A stretch of 64,000 bases of DNA from Nitrosococcus wardiae (lineage in GTDB: Bacteria; Pseudomonadota; Gammaproteobacteria; Nitrosococcales; Nitrosococcaceae). Every line of letters starts with the position of its first letter. The stretch's first letter is position 1. The notes below the pieces were generated by a model. That model searched no databases. It was not told the DNA's origin and was given only the letters and a program-made list of their open reading frames with translations. A program made the translations under genes and the position numbers. The stretch lies in assembly GCF_004421105.1 (NCBI RefSeq), contig NZ_CP038033.1, forward strand, positions 2,933,659 through 2,997,658, read 5' to 3'. Below are positions 11,188 to 21,739 of the stretch, piece after piece.

Positions 11188-11808
11188 ATGAATACAGTCA
11201 AATGGAAAACCAGTTTTATCAGTGCAGTTTTGATGGCTCTCATTGCAGGACCTGTATGGAGTGTTGGCACTGAGGGGCAAGGAGGCCAAGGAATGGAAAG
11301 AGAAAGGAGCACTGAGCAGACGGGTAGAGAAGGATGGGCCAGCCAAAGACAAGAGGTGGGGCAAGGCGCTGCCATGTCCTCGGAGCTATATAACAAGACT
11401 GCCGACGAGATTATCGGGATGGAGGTCATCGGTACGCAGGATGAGCAAATCGGCGAGGTGGACAATCTGGTCCAGAACAGGGATACGAATAATGTGGAAG
11501 CCGTAATTGCCACAGGCCAAATCCTTGGCATGGGCGGTAAGAAAGTAACCGTTCCGTTGAATGAACTGCAACTGCAAGAGGACAAACTAAAAACAGCTTT
11601 GACGCAGGAGCAACTAGAGCAGAGACCGGAATACAAGGAAGAAGCGGTTCGATATTCGGAAATCACGCAAAAGGACCGGCCCATCAGCGACTTTGCCGCC
11701 TTTGAACAAGAAAGCGAGCAACAGAGATCCCGCCAATTCGAAGAGCCAGCCGAAAGGGGTGAACAATCTCCACAAAGGGAAGAAGAGAGAGAATCTCCCC
11801 AATATTAA
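11188..11808 (+). CDS. Exported PRC-barrel domain protein
   Basis: A 206-residue protein. A signal peptide covers about residues 1-26 (hydrophobic core FISAVLMALIAGPVWS). A Gly/Glu/Gln-rich stretch follows, then a PRC-barrel-type domain (about 65-130: TADEIIGMEVIGTQDEQIGE, VEAVIATGQILGMGGKKVTV), and a very hydrophilic tail of Glu, Gln, Arg and Ser. Start ATG 11188 is preceded at 6 nt by GGAGG; a GTG just upstream is too close to that site. Exported PRC-barrel proteins of this size are common in proteobacteria and often stress-linked, but the function is not established. Confidence 0.85.
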   Translation: MNTVKWKTSFISAVLMALIAGPVWSVGTEGQGGQGMERERSTEQTGREGWASQRQEVGQGAAMSSELYNKTADEIIGMEVIGTQDEQIGEVDNLVQNRDTNNVEAVIATGQILGMGGKKVTVPLNELQLQEDKLKTALTQEQLEQRPEYKEEAVRYSEITQKDRPISDFAAFEQESEQQRSRQFEEPAERGEQSPQREEERESPQY

Positions 11809-11833
11809 TTCCTGATTAAAAACTTTAGAACAC

Positions 11834-11866
11834 AGCTGGATCAGCGGGAAGCCCGCTGATCCAGCT
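11834..11866 (+). terminator. Rho-independent terminator after PRC-barrel gene
   Basis: A perfect 15-bp stem (AGCTGGATCAGCGGG and its complement) with a 3-nt loop (AAG) is followed by TTTAT, 25 bp after the PRC-barrel stop codon. Confidence 0.85.
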
Positions 11867-11880
11867 TTATACTTCATAGC

Positions 11881-12448
11881 AGCTCACTCCCCTTGCCTTG
11901 GAAAGCGCATCGAAAAGCCTCAAGGAAGCTCTTCAGCCTAACTTTTGCTCCCATTTCCTTCCCGGTGCTCCAGATAAAGAGAACAGGACTTACGCATTGT
12001 GCTCCTTCTATCACCGGGAGAAGAAATAAGCCCCTTTTGCGACACCCTCCAGAGGGAGAAGGAACTATGGATCCTTTGGCGTAGTCTTGAGCATAAATTA
12101 TGAATTATCCTGATGGCGCCAATCCAGGGCCATATTCTGCCCCGCATCGGTGCGATAGCCGTTGGCGGTGAGAATATTGCCCAAGCGGGCTTTCAAGCGA
12201 CTGCCGATTGGGGCGGAGAGGGTCATCGGATGCACTCCAATTCCTTGGTCGAGCCTGTTGTTTGCGGGTTGGTTGCGTCTAATATGGGCCTGTCCGCAAC
12301 TAAAGTGGACCTGAGGGTCGACTTATTTGCAGATAATGGGGTTTCAAAACCGGAGTTGTTTGCGGGTCGAATCTTATCTTTTTGCAGGCCGCTACACCTA
12401 GTGTCCGGATAATCACAACAAAGCTGATTGCATTTGCTCCCTAGCTCA
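11881..12448. other. Gene-poor stretch with phage fragment
   Basis: No intact gene is supported. It holds a 42-codon phage-like fragment on the minus strand (listed separately) and two copies of the 13-mer GTTGTTTGCGGGT, at 12257-12269 and 12355-12367, 98 bp apart in direct orientation. The sequence looks like old, eroded accessory DNA lying downstream of the porin gene. Confidence 0.5.
12098..12226 (-). pseudogene. Fragment of phage tail-associated protein gene
   Basis: A 42-codon frame starting MTLSAPIGSRLKARLGNI and continuing LTANGYRTDAGQNMALDWRH. The pattern of a short helix, then L..I...NGY.TDAG, then W/R-rich residues resembles the first 40 residues of small phage tail-completion/terminator proteins, normally 130 residues or more. 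The frame stops just after the match, with no phage genes nearby, so I read it as a remnant. The assignment rests on pattern memory only. Confidence 0.4.
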
Positions 12449-13552
12449 TCAGAATCGAAGTGCAATAGAGCCGATTAGCAACACATTATTGTGGGACATG
12501 GTGGTATTCTTTGCAAAAATGGCGTTACTACTCTTCAACCAGCGGATTTCAAGGCGGCAGAAGACGTTTTTGTGAGCATTATAATCGATGTTGGCGGAGA
12601 AGCCGGCGGTTTCAAATCCCTCCATCTGCTCAGTAGTCACTATCACTTCAGTGTTGTCCCTATAATATTCGCCCCGCACTGCCATGGCCCATGTTTTAGA
12701 AAAAGCATAACGCGCGATCAGCACAGTGCCGAACCAGACATCATGGTCGGAGCGGCCTTTAGCGGTTTGCTGGAAACCCACATCTATCCCGGCAATCAGG
12801 CCTATTTTTTCGGTAAGTTGAAATTGGCCATAGCTGTTGCTGAAGTAGCGCATCCGCCGTGTTTTATCCGGATCATCCGTACCTATGAAGGTACTCCAAT
12901 TCAGGCGCGCGTTTTCGCTAAAGGTATAAGTGGTCTGGGTACCAAAGCTCGGTAAAGTGCTGCCAGAAACCCGCTGGATGCGCTGCCAGCCATTGACCAT
13001 TAACGCCGCTAGTTGCCACTGTGTGCTTGGATTCCAGGTAAGTTTAGCGCCGGCTAAATAATAGGGGGAATTTTCCGCCACGAGCGAGCGGGTCAAGGTC
13101 CAATTGTCGGCAGAAAGTGCACTTTCAAATCCAATATGGGACTCGAAAATCCCCACATCGAGCCATAGGCGATCGTCTTGAATAAGGGCAATGCCGACAT
13201 TGGCGGCAAAGATATTTCTTAGCCATTCTGGCTCATGGGCCAGGTTTTGCTGCGGATAAGTGCCCACCATTAACCCGAGATTGGCCTGGTATTTACCGCC
13301 ATCTACATGGGCTTGGAGGAGCCCGAGATTGATATCGACTGCATTATGCCGATGATGGTTGAAAAGAAAGTCCGGTCTGTGACTGTCTGGCGGTTGATTA
13401 AAGTCAAAGCCATAATACACATCTAAAAAACCGCTGAACGCTATCGTCGGTTTCTGGAAATAGGCTGCTTTCTCTTGAGCGCTGGCCGAAGGACTCAAGC
13501 AGCTTAGACCAAACACTATCAAACCAAATAATATCTTCACGATAGTTTGCAT
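12449..13552 (-). CDS. Outer-membrane beta-barrel porin (BBP2/OmpL-like)
   Basis: A 367-residue outer-membrane protein with a signal peptide (about 1-25, ending SASA-QEK). The mature part alternates amphipathic beta strands rich in aromatics and ends with IGSIALRF, a typical barrel C-terminus with terminal Phe. SGFLDVYYGFDFNQP, FNHHRHNAVDINLGLLQAHV and DVGIFESHIGFESA are characteristic of the putative beta-barrel porin-2 family. Substrate unknown. It stands alone. Confidence 0.88.
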   Translation of the reverse strand: MQTIVKILFGLIVFGLSCLSPSASAQEKAAYFQKPTIAFSGFLDVYYGFDFNQPPDSHRPDFLFNHHRHNAVDINLGLLQAHVDGGKYQANLGLMVGTYPQQNLAHEPEWLRNIFAANVGIALIQDDRLWLDVGIFESHIGFESALSADNWTLTRSLVAENSPYYLAGAKLTWNPSTQWQLAALMVNGWQRIQRVSGSTLPSFGTQTTYTFSENARLNWSTFIGTDDPDKTRRMRYFSNSYGQFQLTEKIGLIAGIDVGFQQTAKGRSDHDVWFGTVLIARYAFSKTWAMAVRGEYYRDNTEVIVTTEQMEGFETAGFSANIDYNAHKNVFCRLEIRWLKSSNAIFAKNTTMSHNNVLLIGSIALRF

Positions 13553-13590
13553 ACAAAAAGGCTATCTGGGACAAAGACTACATATGCTAA

Positions 13591-13780
13591 CTTCTCCAAG
13601 CCAAAGAATTACGCTCATTGCTGAAAAGTCTCGGTTTTGAAGAGCGTATTCGTGGCAGTCATCACATTTATCGCCGCGCCGATGTGGAAGAGCGCTTACA
13701 TCTTCAGCGTGAAGGTGCTAAAGCCAAACCCTATCAAATTCGTCAAGTGCGTGCCGTGATTCTGAAATACCGGCTAGGAG
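13591..13780 (+). pseudogene. HicA-type toxin remnant, N-terminus lost
   Basis: The frame LLQAKELRSLLKSLGFEER continues into IRGSHHIYRRADVEERLHLQ and GAKAKPYQIRQVRAVILKYR, the conserved core of HicA toxins (small RNA-binding mRNA interferases with a catalytic His in GSHHIY). The usual first 15-20 residues are missing: a stop codon lies directly upstream at 13588. The 3' end runs into the transposase fragment. No HicB antitoxin gene follows, so this is a broken toxin-antitoxin locus. Confidence 0.75.
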
Positions 13781-14199
13781 TCGATGACGATGCATATGGT
13801 GGAGCGGGCTTTGGAGGCTGAGCTGACTGAACACTTAGGGTACGCTCCCCATGCTCGGGGAGATTGGGGCAGTGGCAACAGCCGCAACGGCAAGAGCAAG
13901 AAGCGAGTTCAAAGTGAGGCGGAAGCGTTTGAAATTGAGGTACTGCGGGGCCGCAACAGGAATTTTGAGCCGCGCAGAGAGTGAAGAAACATCAGCGGCA
14001 GCTGGAGGGCTTTGATGAGAAGGTGCTGGCGCTGTATGCTCGGGGGCTCTCGACCCGAGAGATTAAAGCGCAGCTGGAGGAGCGCTATGGCGTGGAGGCC
14101 TCCCTGACATTGATTTCCAACGTGACCGATGCGGTGTTAGAGGAGGTGCGGGTCTGGCAAAGCCGGCCCCTATCGGCCGTCTACCCCATTTTGTATGTT
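13781..14199 (+). pseudogene. IS256-family transposase fragment, frameshifted
   Basis: Two adjacent frames together give the N-terminal part of a Mutator-type (IS256 family) transposase. The first (to 13984) has LEAELTEHLGYAPHARG and GSGNSRNGKSKKRVQSEA; the second (from 13981) has [40 protein letters not shown] and [18 protein letters not shown] frameshift at about 13980 separates them. The match ends at VYPILYV, just before the first catalytic Asp of the DDE domain, so roughly two thirds of the gene is gone. Terminal inverted repeats are not evident. Confidence 0.85.
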
Positions 14200-14334
14200 G
14201 TTGGGGTCTTTCTTGGGTCTCAGAATATCAAAAAAGACCAAAAAACAACTCTACTCTACTTAGTAAACAGTGATTGATATTAAGAGTAGGATTTAAAAAA
14301 AATCCCCCTTAAAAAAGTGGGTTTTTGATATACT

Positions 14335-14410
14335 TGGTGCCGGGAACAGGAGTCGAACCTGCGACCTTGGCATTACGAATGCCCTGCTCTACCAACTGAG
14401 CTATCCCGGC
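14335..14410 (-). tRNA. tRNA-Thr (anticodon CGU)
   Basis: The minus strand folds as a complete tRNA: acceptor GCCGGGA/TCCCGGC, D-arm GCTC...GAGC, anticodon loop TTCGTAA with anticodon CGT, T-arm GCAGG-TTCGACT-CCTGT, and an encoded CCA. Base pair 27:43 is a G:A mismatch. A short GC stretch followed by a run of eight T lies downstream on the same strand (about 14290-14330) and may terminate it. Confidence 0.95.
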
Positions 14411-14537
14411 AAATTGCCTTATCTAATAAGGTACTAGGCCAGCTCGGGCTTAGTATAAAGAAATTCCCCCCCTCCTGTCACGATGGCATCCACCCCTGCA
14501 ACAAATGTTTCAGAATTTATACCCCATAACGACTTTT

Positions 14538-14570
14538 GGGCCTTTCCTTTGTCATTTGAAGGAAAGGCCC
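14538..14570. terminator. Strong hairpin downstream of hppA
   Basis: Perfect 12-bp stem GGGCCTTTCCTT/AAGGAAAGGCCC with a 9-nt loop, 13 bp beyond the hppA stop. The T-rich tract (TGTGTCTTTTTC) is on the plus-strand side, so the hairpin would be a better terminator for rightward transcription; for hppA it may mainly protect the mRNA end. Confidence 0.6.
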
Positions 14571-14582
14571 TGTGTCTTTTTC

Positions 14583-16589
14583 TTACAGCAAGGGGGCGAT
14601 GGTCAAACTCACGATAGCCATCACATTGATAAGAATATTCATAGAAGGTCCTGAGGTGTCTTTGAAGGGATCTCCGACAGTATCCCCCACTACACAGGCT
14701 TTATGAACATCGGAGCCTTTACCGCCTAGATTTCCTTTCTCCACATATTTTTTGGCATTATCCCAAGCCCCTCCCGCGTTGGCCATCGTCAGAGCCAGAA
14801 GTACACAGCCTAAAAGGGCCCCACCTAGCATCCCCCCTAAGGACTCCGGCCCCAGTCCAAAGCCCACAATAACGGGGGTAAACACTGCAATCACGCCAGG
14901 AATGATCATCCGCCTCAGAGCCGCCGTAGTGGCAATATCCACACAGCGGGCCGTATCCGGTTTTCCGGTGCCTTCCAAAAGGCCAGGTATCTCCTTAAAT
15001 TGGCGCCGGATTTCTTTGATCATATCAAAGGCTGCATCGCCTACTGCAGTCATGGTAATAGACCCTATGAGAAAGGGAATAACTCCCCCAATCAGCAGCC
15101 CTATCAGTACTTGGGGGCTGTTAAGGTTGAGCAGAAATCCTGGGTTATTATGGCCCACGGTTTGAACATAGGCGGTAATAATGGTTAAGGCCGCCAGTGC
15201 CGCCGCACCAATAGCAAACCCTTTTCCAATAGCCGCGGTGGTATTCCCCAGCTCATCCAGAGAGTCGGTAATTTTTCGGGTATCCGGTCCTAGCTCCGCC
15301 ATTTCCGCAATACCACCGGCATTATCGGCGACCGGTCCATAGGCATCAATCGCCATGGTGATCCCCACCGTGGCCAGCATACCTACTGCGGCGATTCCCA
15401 CGCCATAGAGCCCGGCAATCTCACTGGCAAAAAAGATAATTGCTGCGATAGTCAACAAGGGCACGACAACCGACTGCATACCGACAGACAGGCCCGAGAT
15501 CATTACCGTAGCGGCACCCGTCTCACCAGAATCAGCAATTTTACGGATGGGGGCTCCCCCTGTGTAATATTCGGTAATCAATCCAATAATGATTCCGCCC
15601 ACAGCCCCGGTAATGACGGCACCCCATACTTGGGTATTCACTCCCGCGCTGAGAATCACCACATAGGCAACGAGGATAAACAACACCGAAGCCCCAATGG
15701 TCCCTAGGCGTAAGGCCACATCCGGAGATTTATCGGAGAAACGCCGGACCAGAGCAATCCCCCCAATAGAGCAAAGCAACCCGGCTGAGGAAAGGGCTAG
15801 GGGTAAAAACATTAGCCCCCCTTGATCTCCCCCCAATGATTCAATTTCGCCCAAGGTTAAAGTTGCGGCAATGGCGATAGTGGCAATCATAGCACCGCAG
15901 TAGGATTCGAAAATATCGGAACCCATGCCGGCCACGTCCCCCACATTATCCCCTACGTTATCCGCAATCACTCCCGGGTTGCGAGGATCATCTTCGGGAA
16001 TCCCCGCCTCGACTTTACCTACCAAATCAGCCCCCACATCGGCACTTTTGGTATAGATACCTCCGCCCACACGGGAGAATAAAGCGACCGAAGAAGCCCC
16101 TACGCCAAACCCGTGGATGGCATGGGCAGTCTCCGGATCGCCCCCGAAGAACAAATAGAGAATACCAAGACCCAGAAGCCCCATGGAAGCCACCGTAAGC
16201 CCCATGACGGAACCGCCAAAGAAGGCGACCGTCAAAGCAGCAGCGGCCCCCTCCTTGTTAGCCGCCACGGTGGTCCGGACATTGGCCCGCGTCGCCGCGT
16301 ACATTCCCGCATAACCCGCCACCGATGAGCTCAATGCGCCGACGAGAAAGGCAAAAGCTGTGCCTACCCCTAAGTAAATATAAAGCAGCACTAAGACCAC
16401 CGCGGAAAAAATCCCTAGGGTCATATACTCCCGCTTCAGGAACACCATGGCGCCAAGCTGGATCTGCTCAGCAATTTCGGTAACCCGCCCTTCACCAGAG
16501 GGCCGTTCCATGATCATCCCATACAAGCGATAAGCGGCATAAAGTCCCAACCCACCCAGTAAAGGTGGAATTAGATATGCAACCGACAT
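14583..16589 (-). CDS. hppA: Membrane-bound ion-pumping pyrophosphatase
   Basis: A 668-residue integral membrane protein of about 16 helices that couples hydrolysis of pyrophosphate to export of H+ (or Na+ in some members). The catalytic loop is complete: [39 protein letters not shown] and, near the end, [15 protein letters not shown]. The motif [14 protein letters not shown] has Ala at the position that is Lys in K+-independent enzymes, so this belongs to the K+-dependent class. Whether it pumps H+ or Na+ cannot be told by eye. GGAGG precedes the ATG. The gene stands alone between tRNA-Thr and the divergent Smr gene. Confidence 0.97.
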   Translation of the reverse strand: MSVAYLIPPLLGGLGLYAAYRLYGMIMERPSGEGRVTEIAEQIQLGAMVFLKREYMTLGIFSAVVLVLLYIYLGVGTAFAFLVGALSSSVAGYAGMYAATRANVRTTVAANKEGAAAALTVAFFGGSVMGLTVASMGLLGLGILYLFFGGDPETAHAIHGFGVGASSVALFSRVGGGIYTKSADVGADLVGKVEAGIPEDDPRNPGVIADNVGDNVGDVAGMGSDIFESYCGAMIATIAIAATLTLGEIESLGGDQGGLMFLPLALSSAGLLCSIGGIALVRRFSDKSPDVALRLGTIGASVLFILVAYVVILSAGVNTQVWGAVITGAVGGIIIGLITEYYTGGAPIRKIADSGETGAATVMISGLSVGMQSVVVPLLTIAAIIFFASEIAGLYGVGIAAVGMLATVGITMAIDAYGPVADNAGGIAEMAELGPDTRKITDSLDELGNTTAAIGKGFAIGAAALAALTIITAYVQTVGHNNPGFLLNLNSPQVLIGLLIGGVIPFLIGSITMTAVGDAAFDMIKEIRRQFKEIPGLLEGTGKPDTARCVDIATTAALRRMIIPGVIAVFTPVIVGFGLGPESLGGMLGGALLGCVLLALTMANAGGAWDNAKKYVEKGNLGGKGSDVHKACVVGDTVGDPFKDTSGPSMNILINVMAIVSLTIAPLL

Positions 16590-16762
16590 TAACTCCTCCC
16601 CGAATTTGTACTCGAATTTGACGGCACGTGATTTATTTAAGAGGACTAAATAGATAAGTTATCTGCCGTCGGCGCATGGTACAGGGCTACCGCTGGGCCT
16701 GCAAGCACAAACCCATGTATGGTTCGTTAAAATGGCCCTATTCGGAACTTGGGCATTCATTC

Positions 16763-17311
16763 ATGAGCCGCAAAAAGAAATCGATTTCCATTCACGATAG
16801 AGAACTTTTCCGGGAGGCGATGAAAGATGTATTGCCGTTAAATCAGGATAAGGTGATGCCCTTTCAACACCATCTCCCCCCCATACCCCAACAGCGGGAA
16901 CGGGACGAAGCCCTCGTGATTCAGGATATGATGTCCGAGACTTTTGAGGCGGCTGAGTTGGAAACCGGCGAGGAGTTACTCTATCTCCGACCAGGAGTGC
17001 CAAAGCGGCTGCTCCGCCAATTGCGGCAGGGAAAGTATAGTATTGGCGCCGAGCTTGACCTCCATGGAATGAATGTTCCCATGGCCCGCCAGGCGCTCGC
17101 CAGTTTCCTGAGAGAATGTGAGAGAAACGACATTCGTAGCCTTCGCATCATTCACGGCAAAGGGCGGGGCTCCTACCAAAAGGAACCTATTCTTAAGGGG
17201 AAAGTAAACGCCTGGCTACAACAAAAAGACCAAGTGCTGGCCTTTTGCTCAGCCCGCTCCGCGGATGGAGGTACAGGGGCGATTTATGTGCTCCTCAAAC
17301 GGCGCCGATAA
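16763..17311 (+). CDS. Smr-domain protein
   Basis: A 182-residue protein with a charged N-terminal half and a C-terminal Smr domain (about 88-178). The domain shows GAELDLHGMNVPMARQAL (the DLHG motif) and SLRIIHGKGRGS (the HGKG motif), the pair expected to bind or cut nucleic acid. Members of this SmrA/SmrB-like group act as endonucleases; SmrB cleaves mRNA on collided ribosomes in E. coli, but orthology is not claimed here. I chose ATG 16763 (MSRKKKS); the frame is open 29 codons further up. It converges with purL. Confidence 0.88.
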   Translation: MSRKKKSISIHDRELFREAMKDVLPLNQDKVMPFQHHLPPIPQQRERDEALVIQDMMSETFEAAELETGEELLYLRPGVPKRLLRQLRQGKYSIGAELDLHGMNVPMARQALASFLRECERNDIRSLRIIHGKGRGSYQKEPILKGKVNAWLQQKDQVLAFCSARSADGGTGAIYVLLKRRR

Positions 17312-17318
17312 TTCCCCT

Positions 17319-20300
17319 TTAACCTACCCACCGGCGGGCATTTCGGAACATTCGCAACCAGGGGCCTTCCTCCCCCCATGCTAAGGGATGCCAGGAATAC
17401 TGCACGCTCAGGAAAACCCGCTCGGGATGGGGCATCATGATGGTAAAGCGCCCATCCTCACTCGTCAGGCCGGTCATTCCCCCCGGCGAACCATTGGGAT
17501 TGGCAGGATAGCGCTCAGTAAGTTGGCCATAATTGTCAACAAAACGCAATCCTGCAATGCGGGCAGTGAAGGCTTCTTCGGCCGTGCCGGTCTCCCCAAA
17601 ATAAGCCCGTCCTTCCCCATGAGCCACCGTAATAGGAAGACGGGAACCTGCCATTCCTTGCCAGAACAAAGAAGGGGACTCTAGCACTTCCACTGTCACC
17701 AAGCGGGCTTCAAACTGCTCCGATTGATTGCGCAAAAACTTTGGCCACAAAGTAGTTCCAGGAATCAGTTCCCTTAAGTGGGAAAACATCTGGCAACCAT
17801 TACACACCCCAAGGGCAAAACTGTCCTGGCGAGCAAAAAAGTCGGCAAACTCATCCCGGGCACGGGGGTTCATCAGCACCGTGCTCGCCCAGCCGCGCCC
17901 TGCCCCCAGCACATCCCCATAGGAAAAACCGCCACAGGCCACTAAGCCCTTGACCTCAGCCAAACTCACCCGTCCCGCTAAAATATCGCTCATGTGGACA
18001 TCCACGGCGGCAAAACCAGCCCGTTCAAAGGCCGCGGCCATTTCCACTTGACCATTCACCCCCTGCTCTCTCAAAATCGCCACCGGAGGACGGACCCCAA
18101 TGGCAATATAAGGGGCAGCAATATCTTCCGCAGGGTCAAAGGTTAAGGAGGAATTAAGGCCGGGATCGGCCTTATCCAGCAAGGCTTCAAATTCCTGCTG
18201 GGCACACTCAGGATTGTCCCGCAACGACTGCAGCCGATAGCTGGTCTCTGACCACAGCCGTTGATAGTCGGTTCGGCTTTCCGCCAACAGTTCCTGACCC
18301 TGAAACAAGACCCGGATCTGATCTTGGGAGTCCACCCCCCCAAGGGCATGGCAGTAGCGGCCTAATCCAGCTTTTTGGAAGCAGGCCAAAACTTGTTCCT
18401 GGTCTTGACGCCGGATCTGAATTACCGCCCCCAGCTCTTCGTTAAACAAGGCGGCGAGGGGATCGGCGCCCAAGGCATCTAAATGCACCTGGATTCCGCA
18501 ATGGCCCGCAAAAGCCATCTCGCAAAGAGTCACCCACAATCCCCCATCGGAACGATCATGATAGGCCAGTAAGAGGCCGTCGGCATTCAACCCTTGAATC
18601 GCCGTGAAAAAACGAACCAAGGCCTCCGGGTCATCCAAATCGGGAGGGTAGTGGCCCAGCTGCTGATAAACCTGAGCTAAAGCCGTTCCCCCCAGGCGAT
18701 TTTTGCCTTTTCCCAGGTCGATCAAAATCAAGATGGTCTCACCTACATCGGTGCGCAGCTGAGGAGTCAAGGAGCGGCGAACATCCAGCACGGGGGCAAA
18801 GGCGCTGACGATCAAAGAAAGGGGAGCCGTCATCACCCGCTCTTCGTCCCCTTCCTGCCAGACGGTCTTCATGGACAGAGAATCCTTCCCCACCGGGATG
18901 GCGATCCCCAGCCGGGGGCAAAGTTCCATGGCCACGGCCTTGACCGTATCAAATAAAGCCGCATCTTCACCGGGATGACCACAAGCAGCCATCCAATTCG
19001 CCGACAGTTTCACCTCCCCCAGGGATTGAATAGGGGCACTGGCAATATTGGTAATCGCCTCTCCCACCGCCATGCGTCCGGAAGCCACCGGGTGGATGAG
19101 CGCCAAGGGTGGGCGTTCTCCCATGGCCATGGCCTCGCCCTCATAGGAACGATAGCCAGAAAAAGTTACGGCACAGTCGGCCACCGGGACCTGCCATGGA
19201 CCGACCATCTGGTCACGGGCAACCAGCCCCGTAATAGAGCGATCCCCAATGGTAATCAAAAAATTCTTACTGGCCACTGCCGGCAAACCCAATACCCGCT
19301 CGGCGGCCTGAGGCAGAGTCATCCCCTTACAGTCCAAATCCGGTTTATGAAAAGGCTGATGATGGACCTCCTTGAGTAGCTTTGGCGGTTTGCCAAAGAG
19401 GAGTTCCATGGAGATGTCCACAGGCAGGTTATCGAAATAGCCGTCCCCGACGATCAGCTGCCCCTCCTCCGCGGCTTCCCCCACCACTGCCCAGGGACAG
19501 CGCTCCCGCTCGCAGAGGGCTTGGAAGAGCGACAATCGCTGGGGAGCAACGGCCAACACGTAGCGTTCCTGGGCCTCATTGGACCAGATCTCCATGGGGG
19601 AAAGTCCTGGCTCGTCGCTGGGAATGACCCGCAACTCAAACCGGCCACCGCAGCCGCTATCGTGGACCAGCTCGGGTAGGGCATTAGAAAGCCCCCCCGC
19701 GCCCACATCATGAATAGAAAGGATGGGGCTACCCTCCCCCAAGGCGATACAACGGTCAATGACCTCTTGGCAGCGCCGCTGCATCTCCGGATTACCCCGC
19801 TGCACCGAGGCAAAATCTAGCGCCTCCTCACTCTCCCCTGAGGCCACACTAGAAGCAGCTCCTCCTCCTAAACCAATGAGCATGGCAGGGCCGCCGATCA
19901 CCAATAGCGGTGTTCTTGGTGCTAAAAAGGTCTTTTTAACCTGACCAGGGCGGATATTGCCCAGACCTCCCGCAATCATGATGGGCTTATGGTAACCCCG
20001 CAACTCCCCACCCCTAGGCCCCGGCACCCGGGCTTCATAAGTGCGGAAATAGCCGCACAAATTAGGCCGTCCAAATTCATTGTTGAAAGCAGCGGCACCA
20101 ATCGGCCCCTCCACCATGATCTCCAAGGCCGAGGCTATCCGTCCGGGTTTGCCATGATCCTGTTCCCAAGGCTGCTCAAATCCCGGAATCCGCAGGTTAG
20201 AAACGCTAAATCCAACTAACCCGGCTTTGGGTTTCCCTCCCCGTCCGGTAGCCCCTTCATCTCGGATCTCTCCCCCCGCCCCAGTCGCTGCTCCTGGAAA

Positions 20301-21221
20301 GGGAGAAATGGCAGTGGGATGATTATGGGTTTCCACCTTCATCAGTAGGTGGCGTTCATCTTCCCAATAATCATAACCCGGATCACCCCCGACCCCGGTC
20401 ATGAAATGAGCCACCCGAGGACCCGCAATGACCGCCGCATTATCCCGATAAGCAGACAAAATACCCGCCGGGTGACTTTCGTAAGTATGACGGATCATGG
20501 CAAACAAACTGCGGTCTTGAGCCGCGCCATCAATGATCCAGCTAGCATTGAAGATCTTATGACGGCAATGCTCGGAGTTGGCCTGGGCAAACATCATCAA
20601 TTCCACATCCGTGGGATTACGGCCCAAGGCCAGGAAATTCTCTACCAAGTAGCTGATTTCGTCCTCCGCCAAAGCCAGCCCCATTTGGCTATTGGCCAGC
20701 TCCAAGGCTACTTGCCCCCCGCCTAAGATATCTACTGTGGTTAAGGGAGTCGGTTCCTGGTGGTAAAAGAGAGCCTCCGCTTCCTCTAGACGCTCGAAAG
20801 TTTTTTCTGTCATCCGGTCATAAACCCAGGGCAAAAGACGCTGGCGCTCGGCGGCCGAAAAAGAATCACCATTGCGCTTGCGGACCCAATAGCCCACGCC
20901 GCGTTCCACCCGCTTAATCTTTTTCAGACCACAGAGATGAGCAATATCGGTCGCCTTGCTTGACCAGGGAGAAATGGTGCCAGGACGAGGCACCACTAAT
21001 AATAAATTGTCCTCAGGAATCTGCCTGGAGGTAAAATATTCAGCTTCCAAGAGATGGGCTAAGGAACGGGATTCTTCCGGGGTAAGGGATTGACTTAAAT
21101 CCACGAAATAAAAATTATCCGCCTCCACGGAGGCCACTTCCGCCACCACCCCTTGTAATCTGGCAAGCAATCTTTTAAGCCGAAAAGAAGATAAAGCCGA
21201 CTGGCCACGTAACTGCAACAT
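17319..21221 (-). CDS. purL: Phosphoribosylformylglycinamidine synthase
   Basis: The 1300-residue single-chain PurL (FGAM synthetase) of gammaproteobacteria, fourth step of purine synthesis: FGAR, glutamine and ATP to FGAM. It has an N-terminal PurS-like domain, a linker, two AIRS-type ATP-binding halves (for example [60 protein letters not shown]) and a C-terminal glutaminase with nucleophile Cys in [13 protein letters not shown] and the His/Glu of MMPHPERVF. Length and domain order are standard. A single gene, convergent with the Smr gene. Confidence 0.97.
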   Translation of the reverse strand: MLQLRGQSALSSFRLKRLLARLQGVVAEVASVEADNFYFVDLSQSLTPEESRSLAHLLEAEYFTSRQIPEDNLLLVVPRPGTISPWSSKATDIAHLCGLKKIKRVERGVGYWVRKRNGDSFSAAERQRLLPWVYDRMTEKTFERLEEAEALFYHQEPTPLTTVDILGGGQVALELANSQMGLALAEDEISYLVENFLALGRNPTDVELMMFAQANSEHCRHKIFNASWIIDGAAQDRSLFAMIRHTYESHPAGILSAYRDNAAVIAGPRVAHFMTGVGGDPGYDYWEDERHLLMKVETHNHPTAISPFPGAATGAGGEIRDEGATGRGGKPKAGLVGFSVSNLRIPGFEQPWEQDHGKPGRIASALEIMVEGPIGAAAFNNEFGRPNLCGYFRTYEARVPGPRGGELRGYHKPIMIAGGLGNIRPGQVKKTFLAPRTPLLVIGGPAMLIGLGGGAASSVASGESEEALDFASVQRGNPEMQRRCQEVIDRCIALGEGSPILSIHDVGAGGLSNALPELVHDSGCGGRFELRVIPSDEPGLSPMEIWSNEAQERYVLAVAPQRLSLFQALCERERCPWAVVGEAAEEGQLIVGDGYFDNLPVDISMELLFGKPPKLLKEVHHQPFHKPDLDCKGMTLPQAAERVLGLPAVASKNFLITIGDRSITGLVARDQMVGPWQVPVADCAVTFSGYRSYEGEAMAMGERPPLALIHPVASGRMAVGEAITNIASAPIQSLGEVKLSANWMAACGHPGEDAALFDTVKAVAMELCPRLGIAIPVGKDSLSMKTVWQEGDEERVMTAPLSLIVSAFAPVLDVRRSLTPQLRTDVGETILILIDLGKGKNRLGGTALAQVYQQLGHYPPDLDDPEALVRFFTAIQGLNADGLLLAYHDRSDGGLWVTLCEMAFAGHCGIQVHLDALGADPLAALFNEELGAVIQIRRQDQEQVLACFQKAGLGRYCHALGGVDSQDQIRVLFQGQELLAESRTDYQRLWSETSYRLQSLRDNPECAQQEFEALLDKADPGLNSSLTFDPAEDIAAPYIAIGVRPPVAILREQGVNGQVEMAAAFERAGFAAVDVHMSDILAGRVSLAEVKGLVACGGFSYGDVLGAGRGWASTVLMNPRARDEFADFFARQDSFALGVCNGCQMFSHLRELIPGTTLWPKFLRNQSEQFEARLVTVEVLESPSLFWQGMAGSRLPITVAHGEGRAYFGETGTAEEAFTARIAGLRFVDNYGQLTERYPANPNGSPGGMTGLTSEDGRFTIMMPHPERVFLSVQYSWHPLAWGEEGPWLRMFRNARRWVG

Positions 21222-21269
21222 CTTTACTATACGTTTTCCTTAAATCAATAGGCATGATACTTCACCCAC

Positions 21270-21719
21270 ATGAAAGCCACCAGCCATCACTTACCGTCTA
21301 CACCAGGGTTACTCCGTCGCTTAGGAGCCATTTTCTACGACAGCTTATTACTTATGGCCACCTGGTTTTTACTGACTATTTTTACCTTGCCGCTCACCGC
21401 TGGCCAAGCCATTCCCGCAGGCAACGCCATCTATCGCTTTTATCTCCTACTAATAGCTATAGCTTTTTTTGGAGGCTTTTGGACCCATGGCGGACAAACG
21501 CTGGGAATGCGTGCCTGGCGCATCAAAGTCCAACAACTCAATGGCCAAACCATCACCTGGCGCCAAGCGCTGCTTCGCTTCGGATTCGCTTTAGTTTCGT
21601 GGCTTCCTCTTGGCGCAGGCTTTTGGTGGGCGCTCATCGACAAAGAAAGCAAGACCTGGCACGACCGCTTTTCAGAAACCGAACTCGTCCTGATGCCCAA
21701 AAAACTCAAGAATCTCTGA
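21270..21719 (+). CDS. RDD-family membrane protein
   Basis: A 149-residue inner-membrane protein with three hydrophobic segments (about 25-45, 56-75, 107-125). LLRRLGAIFYDSLLLMA holds the R-x-x-A...D of the RDD family, GGQTLGMRAWRIKV is the conserved middle motif and KTWHDRFSETELVLM the usual end. Function is not well established; some members are linked to ion homeostasis. An overlapping frame from 21254 is a shadow. Its stop codon lies inside a terminator hairpin shared with lptG. Confidence 0.88.
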   Translation: MKATSHHLPSTPGLLRRLGAIFYDSLLLMATWFLLTIFTLPLTAGQAIPAGNAIYRFYLLLIAIAFFGGFWTHGGQTLGMRAWRIKVQQLNGQTITWRQALLRFGFALVSWLPLGAGFWWALIDKESKTWHDRFSETELVLMPKKLKNL

Positions 21720-21737
21720 TGGAATTCATCAGAGATT
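21711..21737. terminator. Bidirectional terminator between RDD gene and lptG
   Basis: Perfect 11-bp stem AATCTCTGATG/CATCAGAGATT with a 5-nt loop. It includes the stop codon of the plus-strand gene and lies 2 bp beyond the lptG stop. On the minus strand it is followed after a few bases by GAGTTTTTT. Confidence 0.75.
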
Positions 21738-21739
21738 CC

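Noticed and set aside
14538-14570. Small RNA gene in the tRNA-Thr/hppA gap
   Set aside because: Only a single hairpin is seen, with no promoter or other structure; a terminator-like role is enough.
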